Source: Trochalopteron elliotii (taxonomy: Eukaryota > Chordata > Aves > Passeriformes > Leiothrichidae). From it: a stretch of DNA of 64,000 nucleotides. The stretch's first letter is position 1, and each line of letters opens with the position of its first letter. The stretch lies in the NCBI GenBank assembly GCA_024734555.1, contig JANPWX010000251.1:1-64000 (forward strand). Direction: 5' to 3'. Made by a program: the position numbers and the translations under genes. Below are positions 10,481 through 22,476 of this stretch, one piece after another. The notes beneath the pieces are model-generated. The model saw nothing but the letters and a program-made list of their open reading frames with translations. It had not been told where the DNA came from and did not search any database.

Positions 10481-13400
10481 CTTACAGGCCATGCTTAACT
10501 CCATTCATACAGAAATGATCCAGTATCATCCCAGGGATCACTTTCTGTCAGAAATGTATTTTGCAGATGACATGTTTAAAAGCACCCTATTGTGCATGCC
10601 AGTACTGGAGCTACTTTTGCAGCCTGAGTGCTCTTTTAGCTGGAAGGAGCAGTTTATATGTGAACATTTTTGCACTTCCAAGGTGGTGCTGTGCAGTCAG
10701 CACTGTGGATTCTGAGCCAAAAAAATTGTTGTGCCAGTATGGAATTACAGGGCAGATGTTGTTAGCAAGTGGTCCCCTTTGTCAGCTGAATAAATACTTG
10801 ATTTTATCTCAGGTAAATATGTACCAAAATAATAAGCTCTGTACAAACCAGGGCACTTGTTAATTTCAGTTTGGTGCCTCCACTGTTCAGGGCAGGATCT
10901 GTGGTAATGGGAATCTCAGATTCCATCTGCTGGATAATATGGGCAGAAGAATTTAGGGAGTGTCTTATTTGTGGCTATTCATAGTTATATAGGCAATCAA
11001 GATAAATATGGGAAATAGCACTTGTGGGAAGCAGTGGTTTTTTCCTAGTAGCTGGAATAGGAAATGAGAGTCAAGATTCCTGCTTTCTAGGCTTGACCAC
11101 ACTCAGGTTGCCAAATGACCACAAGAACGACACTTGACTAGTTTTTATCTGGGTTTGCCACAAAAATAGTCTTTGTTGGAGAAGGACATACTGTACTTAG
11201 GACAGGACAGTCTCTTCTCCCTTCAAACAGCTGGTGCTACAGAAGCAGATGGGCCAGGGCCACCTTCTGTGGACAGCAAGGGGGCTCATCAGTGAGATGG
11301 ACAGCAATGCACCCAGAGGTGCTTTAAGGTCCATGAGCCATTTGGATGACAGAAGTGCAATAATGATAATTTCAGCTGTAATACTGCAGGTACTGAGGAG
11401 TACCTCTCTGCTTGTGGAGGCCAAGATAGTGTCTCAGTGTGGGTTTTGGGGTCACCTTCAGAGGCCAGTGGGAGAAGGATTTGGCCCCCACTGCCTCTCA
11501 GTGTGAGCTAAAAGCTGCCACAAGCTGTACAGGATGTGTGAGTTGGGTCACAATGGGTCACTTCTGATATTCCACCACCTTCTGATGGTGCCCCATGGCG
11601 TGTATCAAGCACAGTCAGCCTTTAGACCTCCCTGGGAGGGCCCATCACATCCAGCCAGACACACTGGCCTGGTCCTGGTCCTCAGCCTGCCCTGTGACAA
11701 ATGGCACAGAAGAGCCAGCACTGAGCTCTGGGCAGTGGCACCAGTTCAGTCCCAGCTCTGTGTCCTGTTTTGCACCAGTCTCGTGCCCTGAGCTGCGGCC
11801 TCAAGGTTGGGTGCTCTCACTCTGACCAGGGTAATTACCATTATGGCTAAGCAGCTGTTTCCTTTGTATGTCCATAATTTTGAGAGTTCATTACATGGAC
11901 ATAAAAGTCCTCTCCAGGCAGAGATTTGGCAGAAAAAGCCCAGCCAGGGAGCTGTTTCATCATTTGTTAGTTTGTTTATTTTTGCATCTGTTGGGCAATT
12001 CTTTGGGTATTTTGTATACAAGGCTGCAGAAGATACAGCTGCAATCATTTTCAATTGCTTACTATTAGGGTCTTCATTGATCTTGATTTTTCTATTGGTC
12101 ACTTATGATTCAATTGAGGAAATAAATTTGTATTACTATATTAAAAGAAACAACAGCATTTCCAGATACTTTGCTGATTCCCTTGTTTCATAAGTGCCTT
12201 GTTTTATTATTCCCACAAACTCCACTGCTCTGATTACTTATTGCTGGTTCTGTAGTTTTATACTAGAGTAGTAGGCAGTGTTCACTGCATAGCTTTGCTG
12301 CTATTTTTATTCTTTCCCCAGCTTTTTTTTGACAGAAGTGGAACTCTGGAACCAAGCTGCTTGAATTTCTATCTTTTTGGTGATTTAAATTGAGAAGAAC
12401 TTTTAAAGTAGTGATATTACTGTAATTTTATCCCAATGCAACTTGTAATGGAGTTTGTGCCTATTGAGGAATTCTTTTTTAGGAAATGCTCTTGAATATA
12501 ACATCTTTAAGTATGATCACTGAAGGGAACTCCATCCTCAGGCTTTCTAAAATTCCTCAACGTCCCTTATTTCTACTGTTTAAACCAACCCTGAGCTAAT
12601 TTAAAAGCAAGATACACTGATATCCACAGCAACCCATGCCAAATAAAACTGCCTTCCTTTGTAGGATTTTGCTGAGGGCACAAGACTGAAAAAATGGCCT
12701 TGTTGTAAGGACTGTGCTGCAGGTGAGTGAACTGAGCAGTTCTTTAGCAGACATTTGGATACTAGGGAATCCTGTAGCTGGCAAGATGCTGAGCTTGTAA
12801 GTGCTGCATGTGTGGTTTTTCTCCTCATTTTTTCCTTCTTAAGAAGCCTTGACACTACCAGATAATTTAAATCAGAGTTGTCATGTGGCCGGTTTTCATC
12901 TTGCATTGAAAAATATTGGAATGAATTCTTTCAGAGAGGGGATAGGAGCTGTGAGTGTGTTTTCATTTCACACTTGTAGTTCATTTTGGCACTCTAATGA
13001 GTGCTGTCTGTGACTGAGCAGGTCACAGAGTTGCTGTGCTGCCCTCTAAACCAGGAATGTCATCTTTTGTGAGCATTGTGAGCCACAAGGAAGAGCTGTA
13101 CTCTCTGTCTGTGTGCGAGGTGCTGAGGAGGGGCAAAGTCAGTAATTCCTGTACATGGTTACCTCGCTGCCTTTGGACAGGGACAGCGTGACCTGCAGAC
13201 ACTGTGCCACGGGGAGCAGAGCCCTGTGCCCTGTCAGACCCCTTCAGCTGGGTCTGCTCCTCCTCTGCTCACACCTCAGGAAAATTGCCTGTTGTGCAGG
13301 AGAGGAAAGCTTGTGTTCCCAGAACAGACCAAAATTCTGTTACTGCTCTCATGACAAATGCAGTGTTAACCAGCCCTAAAATTTTTAAGGACTTACTAAT

Positions 13401-13545
13401 TCATTTAGTTTAAGTAAAAATATCTTGCCAAAGGCTTTCTATCCTTTTCCCCCTGAAAAATTGTTTTTTTTGTGAAATGAAAAAGTAACTTTCAATTTAG
13501 GAGTATTCATTTTTTTAGGGGGGAAAAATGGTAGCCAGATGTTTG

Positions 13546-13683
13546 ATAGAATCACAGAGTATTCTGAGTTGGAAGGGACCCACAGCAATCATCAAGCCCA
13601 GCTCTTAAGTGAATGGCCCAAACAGGCACCAAACCCCTGTCCCTGGTGTCATTAGAGCCTTGCTCTAACCAACAGAGATAATC
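13546..13683 (-). mobile_element. tRNA-derived SINE with CR1-like tail (TguSINE1-type), minus strand
   Basis: Read on the minus strand, the element begins with a tRNA-like head. A TATCTCTGTTGGTTAGAGC segment (window 13664-13682) corresponds to the tRNA A box TAGCTCAGTTGGTTAGAGC. It continues with GCTCTAATGACACCAGGGAC, resembling the anticodon arm region of tRNA-Ile (GTGCTAATAACGCCAAGG), and GGGTTTGGTGCC, a decayed B box. The 3' part ends with GGGTCCCTTCCAACTCAG and a final ATTCTGTGAT-like stretch, which is a CR1 3' end. This tRNA-Ile head plus CR1 tail arrangement is the passerine SINE TguSINE1, which is mobilised by CR1 reverse transcriptase. The copy is about 138 bp and mutated in both promoter boxes, so it is probably inactive. 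It is the best clade marker in the window. Confidence 0.85.
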
Positions 13684-16600
13684 TCAGGGTCACTATTTCA
13701 ATGTAATTAAAACTTTAAACCTTGAAAATATTTGGCTTTTTTTTTCTTAAAATTCTAATGTGATACAATTTTTTTTTAAACTTAGTAAAAAAATGAACAT
13801 AAAAATAAGACCCTTTCAATGAAAATAACTCAGATTAGTGATAATGTGCCAGTGTTGGATTGGGAGCCTGGTGAGAAAGCTACCTTTATGTGGGGAGTGA
13901 AGGAGAAGAGGACTGTAATTTCTGAAGATGTCAGAAATGCAGGGGTTTTATTCTCTTCTGTGTTCTGCCTCTCATTCTCATTTTTGTGTGTGTATTAAGT
14001 GGCTCTTGCTGAGCTTGGTGTTGAGATGTCATTGTGATAAATCACCTTTTACTAGAGATTATATTTTTTCTTCAAATGAAGCTGCCAGCCAGACACATTT
14101 TAACAGTTGCAAGTGACTGCAATATTTTCTGTCACCTTTTCTCTTTCTCTCCTCAAAATATTAAACAATAAATTCTGACTAAATTCTGTTGATGAGCATG
14201 TTTTCTAATGGGAGGGAAAAAATAACAGAAGTGGCAATTAACAACTGTCAGCACTAGTGAAGGATCTTTATATGGGTATGAAAATCGGATTTTCTCCCAC
14301 AGTGCTTATTCTTGAGGAATCCCAGCCCTTGTAGTATTATCCAGTGAAGCTCTCCAAGATCCCCATGGAACCATACAAAAGTTCAGAGTTGCCTGGGATC
14401 AAATTTCAGAATCATAGTGTGTCTGTAAAGAATAATCATCAGATATTTTCATCTAGCCAAGTGAATCCATGCTGTCAAGTTTAGACATCAGATATCAAGG
14501 TCATACAGTATCTTCAGTAAATTTATTTACTTTTAAAAAACATTTGTGCCATTTTGTCTTCATTTCAGAACTGCAGAACTTTGTTGTTATGCTGATGTCA
14601 CTGTTCTTACCCCCCATAAAAAAATTCAGAAATAATGTAGGAAATAGTGGATCATATTTGTAGCAAGAAAGGAGTAAAATTATTTCATTACAATAAAAAT
14701 ATTTTCTAGAATGTTGTTATTTTTTCAGAGCTAGGAACTGTGAGGCAGGATATTTGAAAGTTGTCTTGAAAAATCTTACCAGGGTCATCAAAAGATTACA
14801 TTTGTTTTGGTTTTGTCAAATTGTTAATTGGTTTTGACATTTTTGAGGGAATAATTTTGGCAGTCCAAGTCACAAATAATAAGTTGGACACTCTTAAAGC
14901 CTTTTGGTATGCTTGACAGTCACTTCAAAGGTTACAGTCTTATTCCTCAGGAAACAGCTGTTTAAATCCCAGCTGGAACCTCTAGGCTAATCAGAGAAAC
15001 AGGAATTAGTTCCTCAGAGTTATGTAAAGTAAAACATCACCTCCTTCCAAAGGTGTCTGTGTTGCTCTGGTGTAAGGTTAAGTTGCTCTGTTGGTGGAAT
15101 GAATGGTGACACTGGTCAGAATTCAAGCTGTCCAGGGTGACCCCAGCTGGTCCCTCTCTCTCAGGCCTTCTCTGCTTGGTTACCTGCTTTGCTCTCTTTG
15201 CTCTAAAATTTCTCAACTCACTTCGGTGTTTTTTCCCTCCGATTGTTACTTTCAAATGGATTCCACGTCATTTTGTCCTTGAAGTCCATTTATAGCAGTG
15301 GTTGTGAGTGAAAAATATGTGGTGTGATATATTCCCATGTGAAAATGAATCCATTTCATAGTTGTCTTAATACGTCGTTCAATTCTTCCTCCTCTTTAAA
15401 CTTTACATTACTGGTGGATACTCTCGGATTTTTTGTGGGGTTTTGTTTTTTTTTTTTTCCTCTTGAAACAGATCTGAGAAAACACCAGCATTACAGTAGG
15501 CCCCATAGAAACTTCTCCTCTGCATATGACCTGGTCAGATATTCTCTTCGGGTTTTCTAGGTGAAACTCTCATATTTCAAATTATTTTTTTTTTTTTTAG
15601 AAAAAAAGGGGGAAACAGGTTGGATTGACAAAGCTAATTTCCAGGTGTTAAATGCCAAATTGAAAATGCCAGACTCCTTATTTTGTCAATAGCCTGTGAA
15701 GGTCAGGCATATCCTAGACAAACAGTGACTACATGCCAGTGTCTTGGATAACTCCTGAGCTGAGGCAGTAGTAGCAAAGATAACAGATAGGCACATTAAA
15801 TAGTCCCACCACAACCAGGAGTACAGCTTGGTCATGGAGGACAGCCCCATTCCTCTGTGGTTACTTGATAAACACTTTTAATTATCAGTATTGTCATTTG
15901 CATAATGGAATTGTACAGCTGGCCACACGCAGCGAATGGAGTTGCCACATGGTCTCCCAGTACTCGGGCATGGGCAGAATTCCTGGAAGAATGCTGGCTC
16001 TGTTGGAGGTGAGGAATTGCCCAGCACAAATGTAGGGGCTGCCTGCTTGGGAGGAAGGGTTAACTGGGCTGGACTGGGAGCTGCTTGGCAGCCCTTGGGC
16101 ACCAATTTGCTGGCCTGTATCAAGAACCACTTGCTGTTGGTTGCAGGAAGCTACTTTAGGGCAAAGTCTTTTTTCTCATTGCCACGGTTCAAGCTGTAAT
16201 TCTGGGGAACAGCTTTTTGACAGAGATCCAAGAAGCTAATGCAATGGTCAGCTGTGCTTTGATATCCCGTGGTTTTGGCTTTGGCTCCAGCTGGAGTGTA
16301 GCAGAGCTGAGCAGACCCTGCATTTCAGACTCTCCTGCAGCAGTGCTGAAATGAAAGCAGGCTGTGGGCAGAGATGGATGGCTGCCTTACCTTCAAGGCT
16401 CCAACACAGCTGCGTGGATCAGCAGATGGCACAGTGCTGCCAGACATGGGCCACAGACAATAGGAACTGCTCCTCTTCCCGCACTGTTCCAGATGGGAGG
16501 CCTCTGAAGGGAAAATGGAATATGCTTGTTTTGCAGTGGTCTTTCCAGATCTGCCTTCCTGCACTTCGTTTGCTCTTCCCTTCTGGGAGACACTTTCCTG

Positions 16601-19600
16601 CTGTGACACATGATTGAAGATGAGCACAGCCAGCCTTAGTGTGTTGTTTTATCATTCACTCTGACCTTGTGATATATACAACCCTACTCTTTAAGCTATC
16701 ACTAATGTCAAATGTAGAATGAGATTTAATAAATACTGTGATTTCTGACACTTCATGGAGTTGCAAGTGAAACTTTTAGGCTACAGAGCCACAATTAGTA
16801 GATGACATTCAGAGAGAAGGAATGCATCAGAATTAATCTACTCCATCTGGGACAGTCAGAGCTTGGCTGCTAGTGCAGTTAGTAAACAGGATTGCATCTT
16901 TGAGAATGACACAGTATTTGGAAATAAATATGTTTTAATTTCATCCCATTGCTGAGGCAGTTAACACTGTCCATCAAAAAAGCTACCTTAGGTGCTACTC
17001 CTCTGTGTGAGTGGGTGGTTGTAGACCACCTGTATATGGAGAAGCATTGTCAGCTTAGGATGATGGAACTTAAGAGAAATAAATTGATTTTTTGGTTATA
17101 AAAATTAGCCTTTTACTTGTGTTTTCATGGTATCAAGACTTTCCCAGTGGGAATCCTTCCCTTAGTGATGTGATTAAGGAGATGGGAAGTGCTTTGTGTC
17201 AGCTTGTGCTGACCTCTGCCATCAGCAGCCCCAGGGTGCTCGGTGACACACCTTGGTGATGCCCTGCTAGTGCTCTGCTAGAAACAGAATGAGTTGTCAG
17301 AGTACCTCCAGGTTCTGACTGAGAGCTTACAGATAAGAATCATGAGTTCTGAGGAAGGATTTGGGAAGTCTGTCAGCTCAACAACAAATCCCCTTCTCAA
17401 AGAGCTGCTATTTTCCAGATACAACATTTTTATAGGACTATCAGAGTATTTTACGGAAAGATTTTCCTCTCACACATGAAATATTACGAATTGGTTTTGG
17501 TTTACATTTTTCCTCTGATTCCCAAGTGCTTACTAAACGAAACAAGCAGCAGAGGATGAATATTCTCATCAATCATCTTTTGTTTGTATATGCTAGTCAA
17601 GACCTAAAAATCCTCTTTAGGAGGGAAAGGGGAAAAACTCTGGAGGCTTTTTTTAATCTTTGTTCAAAAGTAGAGGCTTCCAATTTAGGCCCCAAGCCCC
17701 ATAAAGTAATTTTGTCAACTGGCTGTGTAGTGGCAGAAGCCCAAGAGAGACAGCCAGGTTGTCCCTTCCACAGACACAGTTCTGACTTGGCAGCATGGGC
17801 TGACCCCTGGAACACTCAGTTCGGGGCTCCCTCCCATGTTTTGGAGGGAATGTTCAGCAGCCCCGAGAGCTGTTTAGAGTTTTCATGTCACATAAGAAAT
17901 TGCAAACATCCCATTTCTAACCACAACCCTTAAGACTCTCTGAGGAAAGAATGCTACAGCAGACCACTCAATATATTATTTTCCACAGAAAATTTCCTGC
18001 TACTCCTCCCTTCCTAGATAAAACTTCCAGTATATCAGGGTTTTCTTTTTCTTAAATGGTTGCCAAGTTTAACCAAAAGTATTTTTTTGTGAACACATCT
18101 TCAGATGACCTCTTGGAACCAGAACCTCAACAAATACCAAGAAGGCCTCTATAATATGAATTTACACATTGTCTGGAATATCCACTGTTTTGACACAAAG
18201 ATAACACCTATATGATGGCATTTAGAACAGGAGGTTAATCATGTGGTTTCATCACAAATTGCAGCATTAAGGAAAATAGTTGTTAAAAATGGCTGCACCT
18301 TGCAGTGAAACAAAAACAATAATTGAGTATTCCAGGATTTGCTGTTGAGGCTGACATCTTAAATTTATTAATGACCTGGAAAAAATAGATCATAAGCTTT
18401 CAAAATTTGTGGATAAAAGCTGTGGAGCTTGTAATGTCTGTGCAAAGATAAGTAAATCACTGGGACAATCATTATTACAGTAGATGAATTTTCAGTTGGC
18501 TACGTGTCAAGTGCTATGTGCAAGCCAAAATAAGGCATTTCCTTGATAAAATGCTGGTGGACTTCAAGCTTCCCATCTCTTCTAAGGAAATATTGAGCCG
18601 TCTGTGTAAATATTTAATTCAGTAAATGTCCTCCCAATGAGCAGAAGCTGTAGCAGAACAGCTGAGACATCTTGTGACATTGTACCTGGACTGGGGGAAA
18701 AGAGAGCAGGTGTACTGCCACATCAAATGTTTATTTTAATATTCTGTGACCAAGATTTCCCATAAGCCTGGCATTTATTTCTTATTCAACCCATATATTA
18801 CAGTACTGTTCCTCCCCCTACTCTCTCTTTTATAGTGCCAGAGCTTTTGGCATCCGTGTATCCATAAATGCCATAGAAATTTAAGTTGCAAATGGGTAAA
18901 GGGTTGTATCACAGCAAATGGAGGTTTGACACATGCATTTGTGGGCTTCAGTTCCTGCCTTGTGCATAAAAAGCAACTGTTTTCCTACCAACAGGGCAAG
19001 GCTCTTGTTAGGTTGATTTCCCAGCTCAAGGTCTTTTCCTCATATTCAGTACATTTTATTTTATGCCTTGGCCACTGGTCATCACCTTTATAGGACCACA
19101 GCATCTTGCTGTCCCAGTAACATAGGACCATTCTGGATTTATATAAGAAACCAAACTTTCCCAGAAGCTGGGGAAAACCAGATTTGTTCCTGCAGAGATG
19201 ATGATTCTGAGCTTTCAGTTTTCTATAACGCAGTAAAAAAGTGGTTTGCATTGCTCAATTTGTCATCGGTTGGTCAGCTACACCTGCTTTTCTCTTTCCC
19301 TTACATGCTGCAGAAACAATGGAATTTTAGCCTTTTAGGGATGTGAGAGTTGCATAAGAGACAACTCAAAATCAGTTAACGCTTCTTTAAATCCAATCAT
19401 ACTAGAGTTTCCATAGACAGTTTGTGTAAATCTTCTGGGAACACAGAAGTGTCCTTTCATTTTTACTGTTGTGTTATTCTTTGATTACTTTATCACAGAT
19501 TATGAAATGCATGTTTTGAAAATGTGTTTGTGTACTGTTATCACAAATAACTGAGGCTTCATAACTAGTGTTCTACTACTTGTGAAAAAGTACTAAGAAA

Positions 19601-22165
19601 AGCTCTCAAAATTCAAAACACAGAAGTCTGTGGCTTCTTCATTTCCTTTACTTTGTGCATCCTGGCTTAAAGCAGTCTGGCTTTTGGCAGTATCTCAGGT
19701 AAGCAACAGCAGCAGTGCCCCAGTAGCTGTACTAAAATTGTAAGCATGGGAAGGGCTCAGATCACTAAAAACCCATGATCTGGGCCATCTAGAGAAGCAA
19801 ACCCTCTGAAATATTTCTAGGCCTTACTAGTATATTTAGTCTAATCAAAGAAGAGAAGAAATGCAAGTTTTCCTATAGTCACTTTGAAAACCATCTATAA
19901 TATCCAAAAGGTCACAAAAGGAACCTGAGAGAAGTGATTGGCATGTGACTAAAGACATTATTCTATCCATTGGGGAGTAGATGGTGGAAAGAAAAGTAAA
20001 GAACGTGGATATTGTTGGATGTTATCTTTGCAAAACACAACAATATTAAATAGAGGGGACACTAGAATGTCAGGAAGGAGTCTGAAACCAGAGCAGCCAT
20101 CCTTATTGCTAAACTAGCCTTGCAATAAGCATGGCTGTACAGTCCTATAACTTCAGACTCATTATTTGTTACAAACCCATACCTTAGCACTTAGAAAGAC
20201 ATCTTCAATCACTCTGTTTCAGAAATACTTATAAAACTGCATGCAAGACACTATTAAAACCTGCCAATGTTGCCCAAGTGCCCCAGACAATATCCTTTTA
20301 AAGCACTTAGGTAGCTAATGATGGCTTAAACACAGTGTGTAACAGCAAGGGTAAGTCATTCCTAAGGCAAAGACTGCTTTAAAATATGTAACTAAAAACT
20401 GAGCTTGCTTTACATTGCTCACAATTTGACCATTGATTTGCAGAACCCAGAAATATAATATAAAATAGGATTAATTTTAATTTCAATTTCTGTAAATAAG
20501 CTAAATTTAGGAAAGCAATTGAGGGACTTGGCTTGAAGTTTTATTGCTGCTTATAGCCAGCCAGATGTGGTTTAGGGATCTGCAGATCTGCAGCTATAGG
20601 TTTAGCTACACACTTATTGATTTTGGGAAAGATCCCAAATGGGTTCATAGCTGTAGGAGTTCCTGCTCAGGCCATGCCTGATGGCAGAGGATCATCCCAA
20701 AGTTTCCTACCAGCTGGCAGCCTGAAGCTAAAGCAGCTCCTCTGTGAGCAGCCATCTGACAGCAGCCAGAAAGGAGGGCATGAGATCTGCTCTCATTATC
20801 AATTAGCACTTGGGATACTTGGGGCATTATTCCCTGCAAACAGCTGGAATGTCTCCTCGTGAAGGAGTCTTCCTAGAAATCTCTGTTCAGCCACTGTGGA
20901 CGAGATGATATTGCCATAAGTGTGTTTATCATGAACCTGAGGCTCAGCTTCCTCAGCAATCTCCCCCTCCCCTGTTCACCCAGCAGCAAGCACGTCATTT
21001 CCCCATAGGAATCTTACTACAGTTAATCCAGTGTCCTGGGTTATTTTGTGCTGCTCAACTTGAAGTGCTCTTAGCTTTACTGAACGTGTCTGTACTGTTT
21101 TAAGTGTCTGCTAAATTCCAAAAGCTGTTGTGCTGTGCCTGCTGCAAATGCTTGGATATGATCCAAGTCCTAGTCTGGCATTTAAAAGGGATTTTCCACG
21201 ATGTTACAATTCACCCAGCCCTGTAACTGTGCCAATCCAAAAGCTTTGCTGCCTTCAAAGATATACTCCTCCATGCAGTAAAAGCATGTTCCAAGGCACA
21301 CAAAGCATTAAAAAGACCAGCTCAACCAGTGGCTTTATTGGCATAGACATTGAGCTCTCCAGAACTGCTTTCTCTAAGCCACTCTCAGGCTGTGAGAGCT
21401 GATCAAAATTCCCATGCTGCTGTGTGTGTACAGAAGTTTCTGTGACAGAGCACATCTTTAAGTCTGTTCCTGCGTGCATGAGCCTGCCTAGAGAATTCCA
21501 CACAAAGGAGGAATGCCCACTTCCTTTTTCTCCAGTAGATCACATCATCCAAACCCAAATATACAGATCCTCTCTACACTCTCAGTGCTTCCATGGAAGA
21601 GAGGGGCAAGAAAATGTGTGGGTGCAACTCTTCGAGCACAATGTGGGTCTGTTTATTCTGAAAATGGAAAAGTCCATAGCAGCAGTGACATGACACTCTT
21701 AGAAACTAAATTACTAAATGCTTAAAAGACAGGGTGAGTGGGAGATAATATATTTAGCAATAACTTAAGTGGTGGTGCCCTGGACTGAGTGCTCTACTGT
21801 GTCTAATATAAACTGAACTGTAATGAACAAATTGACCCTATCTCTGCATATAGTACAGAACTGTCAAAAGTGAAGTAAAATATTTACTGCTGAAAAGCCA
21901 AAAAGCCCAAACAAGAATAATTCTTCAAAATTACATTTATGATTTAAACAGTGCTGTTGAAGCCACTGCAAATTTAACTTTATTCAAATGAAGTTGCCTT
22001 GTACTGATTCTCCAGATCCCAAAGCTGCCCTTTGTTATGAACCTAAATTACAAGCTTTAAGCAAATACAAGTTACTGTCATCAAGTATAGGGTGAGTAGC
22101 TGAAATATAACTGTCTGATACTAAAAGATCAGATAAAGATACTTAAAGGAATATACCAGACTCAA
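13684..22165. other. Unannotated non-coding DNA
   Basis: No gene, RNA gene or recognised repeat family is visible. Open frames are short (135 codons at most, at 17526-17933 plus) and unrecognised. T runs of 14 or so occur near 15446-15460 and at 15585-15598. A segment at about 15936-16620 is somewhat richer in GC and shows overlapping open frames on both strands, which suggests composition rather than coding. The stretch at 20780-20850 combines ATTATCAATTAG with a CAGCTG E-box and could be regulatory, but is too weak to list separately. Confidence 0.55.
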
Positions 22166-22476
22166 ACTATGATGGTATGGTTTGGGATGGAAGGGAGCTT
22201 AAAGCTCATCTCATTCCACCCTGCCATGGGCAGGGACACCTTCCACTATCCCAGGTTGCTCCAAGCCCCATCCAGCTTGGCCTTGGACACTTCCAGGGAT
22301 GGGGAATCCACAGCTTCTCTGGGCAACCTGTGCCAGGGCCTCCCAACCCTCACAGAGAGAAATTTCTTCCCAATATCCCATCTAAACTACCCTCTGACAG
22401 CTTAAAGCCAACCCCATTGTCCTGGCACTGCTTGCCCTTACAAAGTCCATCTCGAGCCTTTCTCTCTGAAGCCTGA
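22166..22476 (-). mobile_element. CR1 LINE 3' fragment, minus strand
   Basis: The plus strand starts with ATGGTATGGTTTGGGATGG and AAGGGAGCTTAAAGCTCATC. It continues through CAGGGACACCTTCCACTATC, TTGCTCCAAGCCCCATCCAG and GACACTTCCAGGGATGGGGA. Together these are the reverse complement of a standard avian CR1 3' end. The distal part (about 22320-22476) corresponds to the end of CR1 ORF2: on the minus strand the peptide GFKLSEGSLDGILGRNFSL can be read, a decayed match to the 'F.L.EGRFR.DI.KNF' block. The element is 5'-truncated at about 22476. It is closely similar to the copy at 51012-51173, which suggests the same subfamily. Confidence 0.95.

Larger units (their letters stand above)
4352..13545. 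other. Unannotated non-coding DNA with simple-repeat tracts
   Basis: No gene or confident transposon is visible. Open frames stay at or below 128 codons. The longest, at 11807-12193 plus, includes a hydrophobic stretch but has no recognisable family, codon signature or exon context. A 21-base A run lies at 6175-6195 and a C-rich stretch at about 8360-8378. The segment 4384-4620 is richer in GC than its surroundings and could be an old repeat I cannot identify. The block at about 10230-10480 is listed separately as possibly regulatory. Confidence 0.55.

Noticed and set aside
10552..10572. Peptide MYFADDM resembling the FADD motif of reverse transcriptases
   Set aside because: None of the surrounding reverse-transcriptase blocks is present in any frame, so the four-residue match is chance.
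11807..12193. 128-codon plus frame with hydrophobic segments that could suggest a membrane protein
   Set aside because: Hydrophobicity follows from T-rich DNA. No family, conserved motif or exon context is visible, and a 118-codon minus-strand frame covers much of the same bases.
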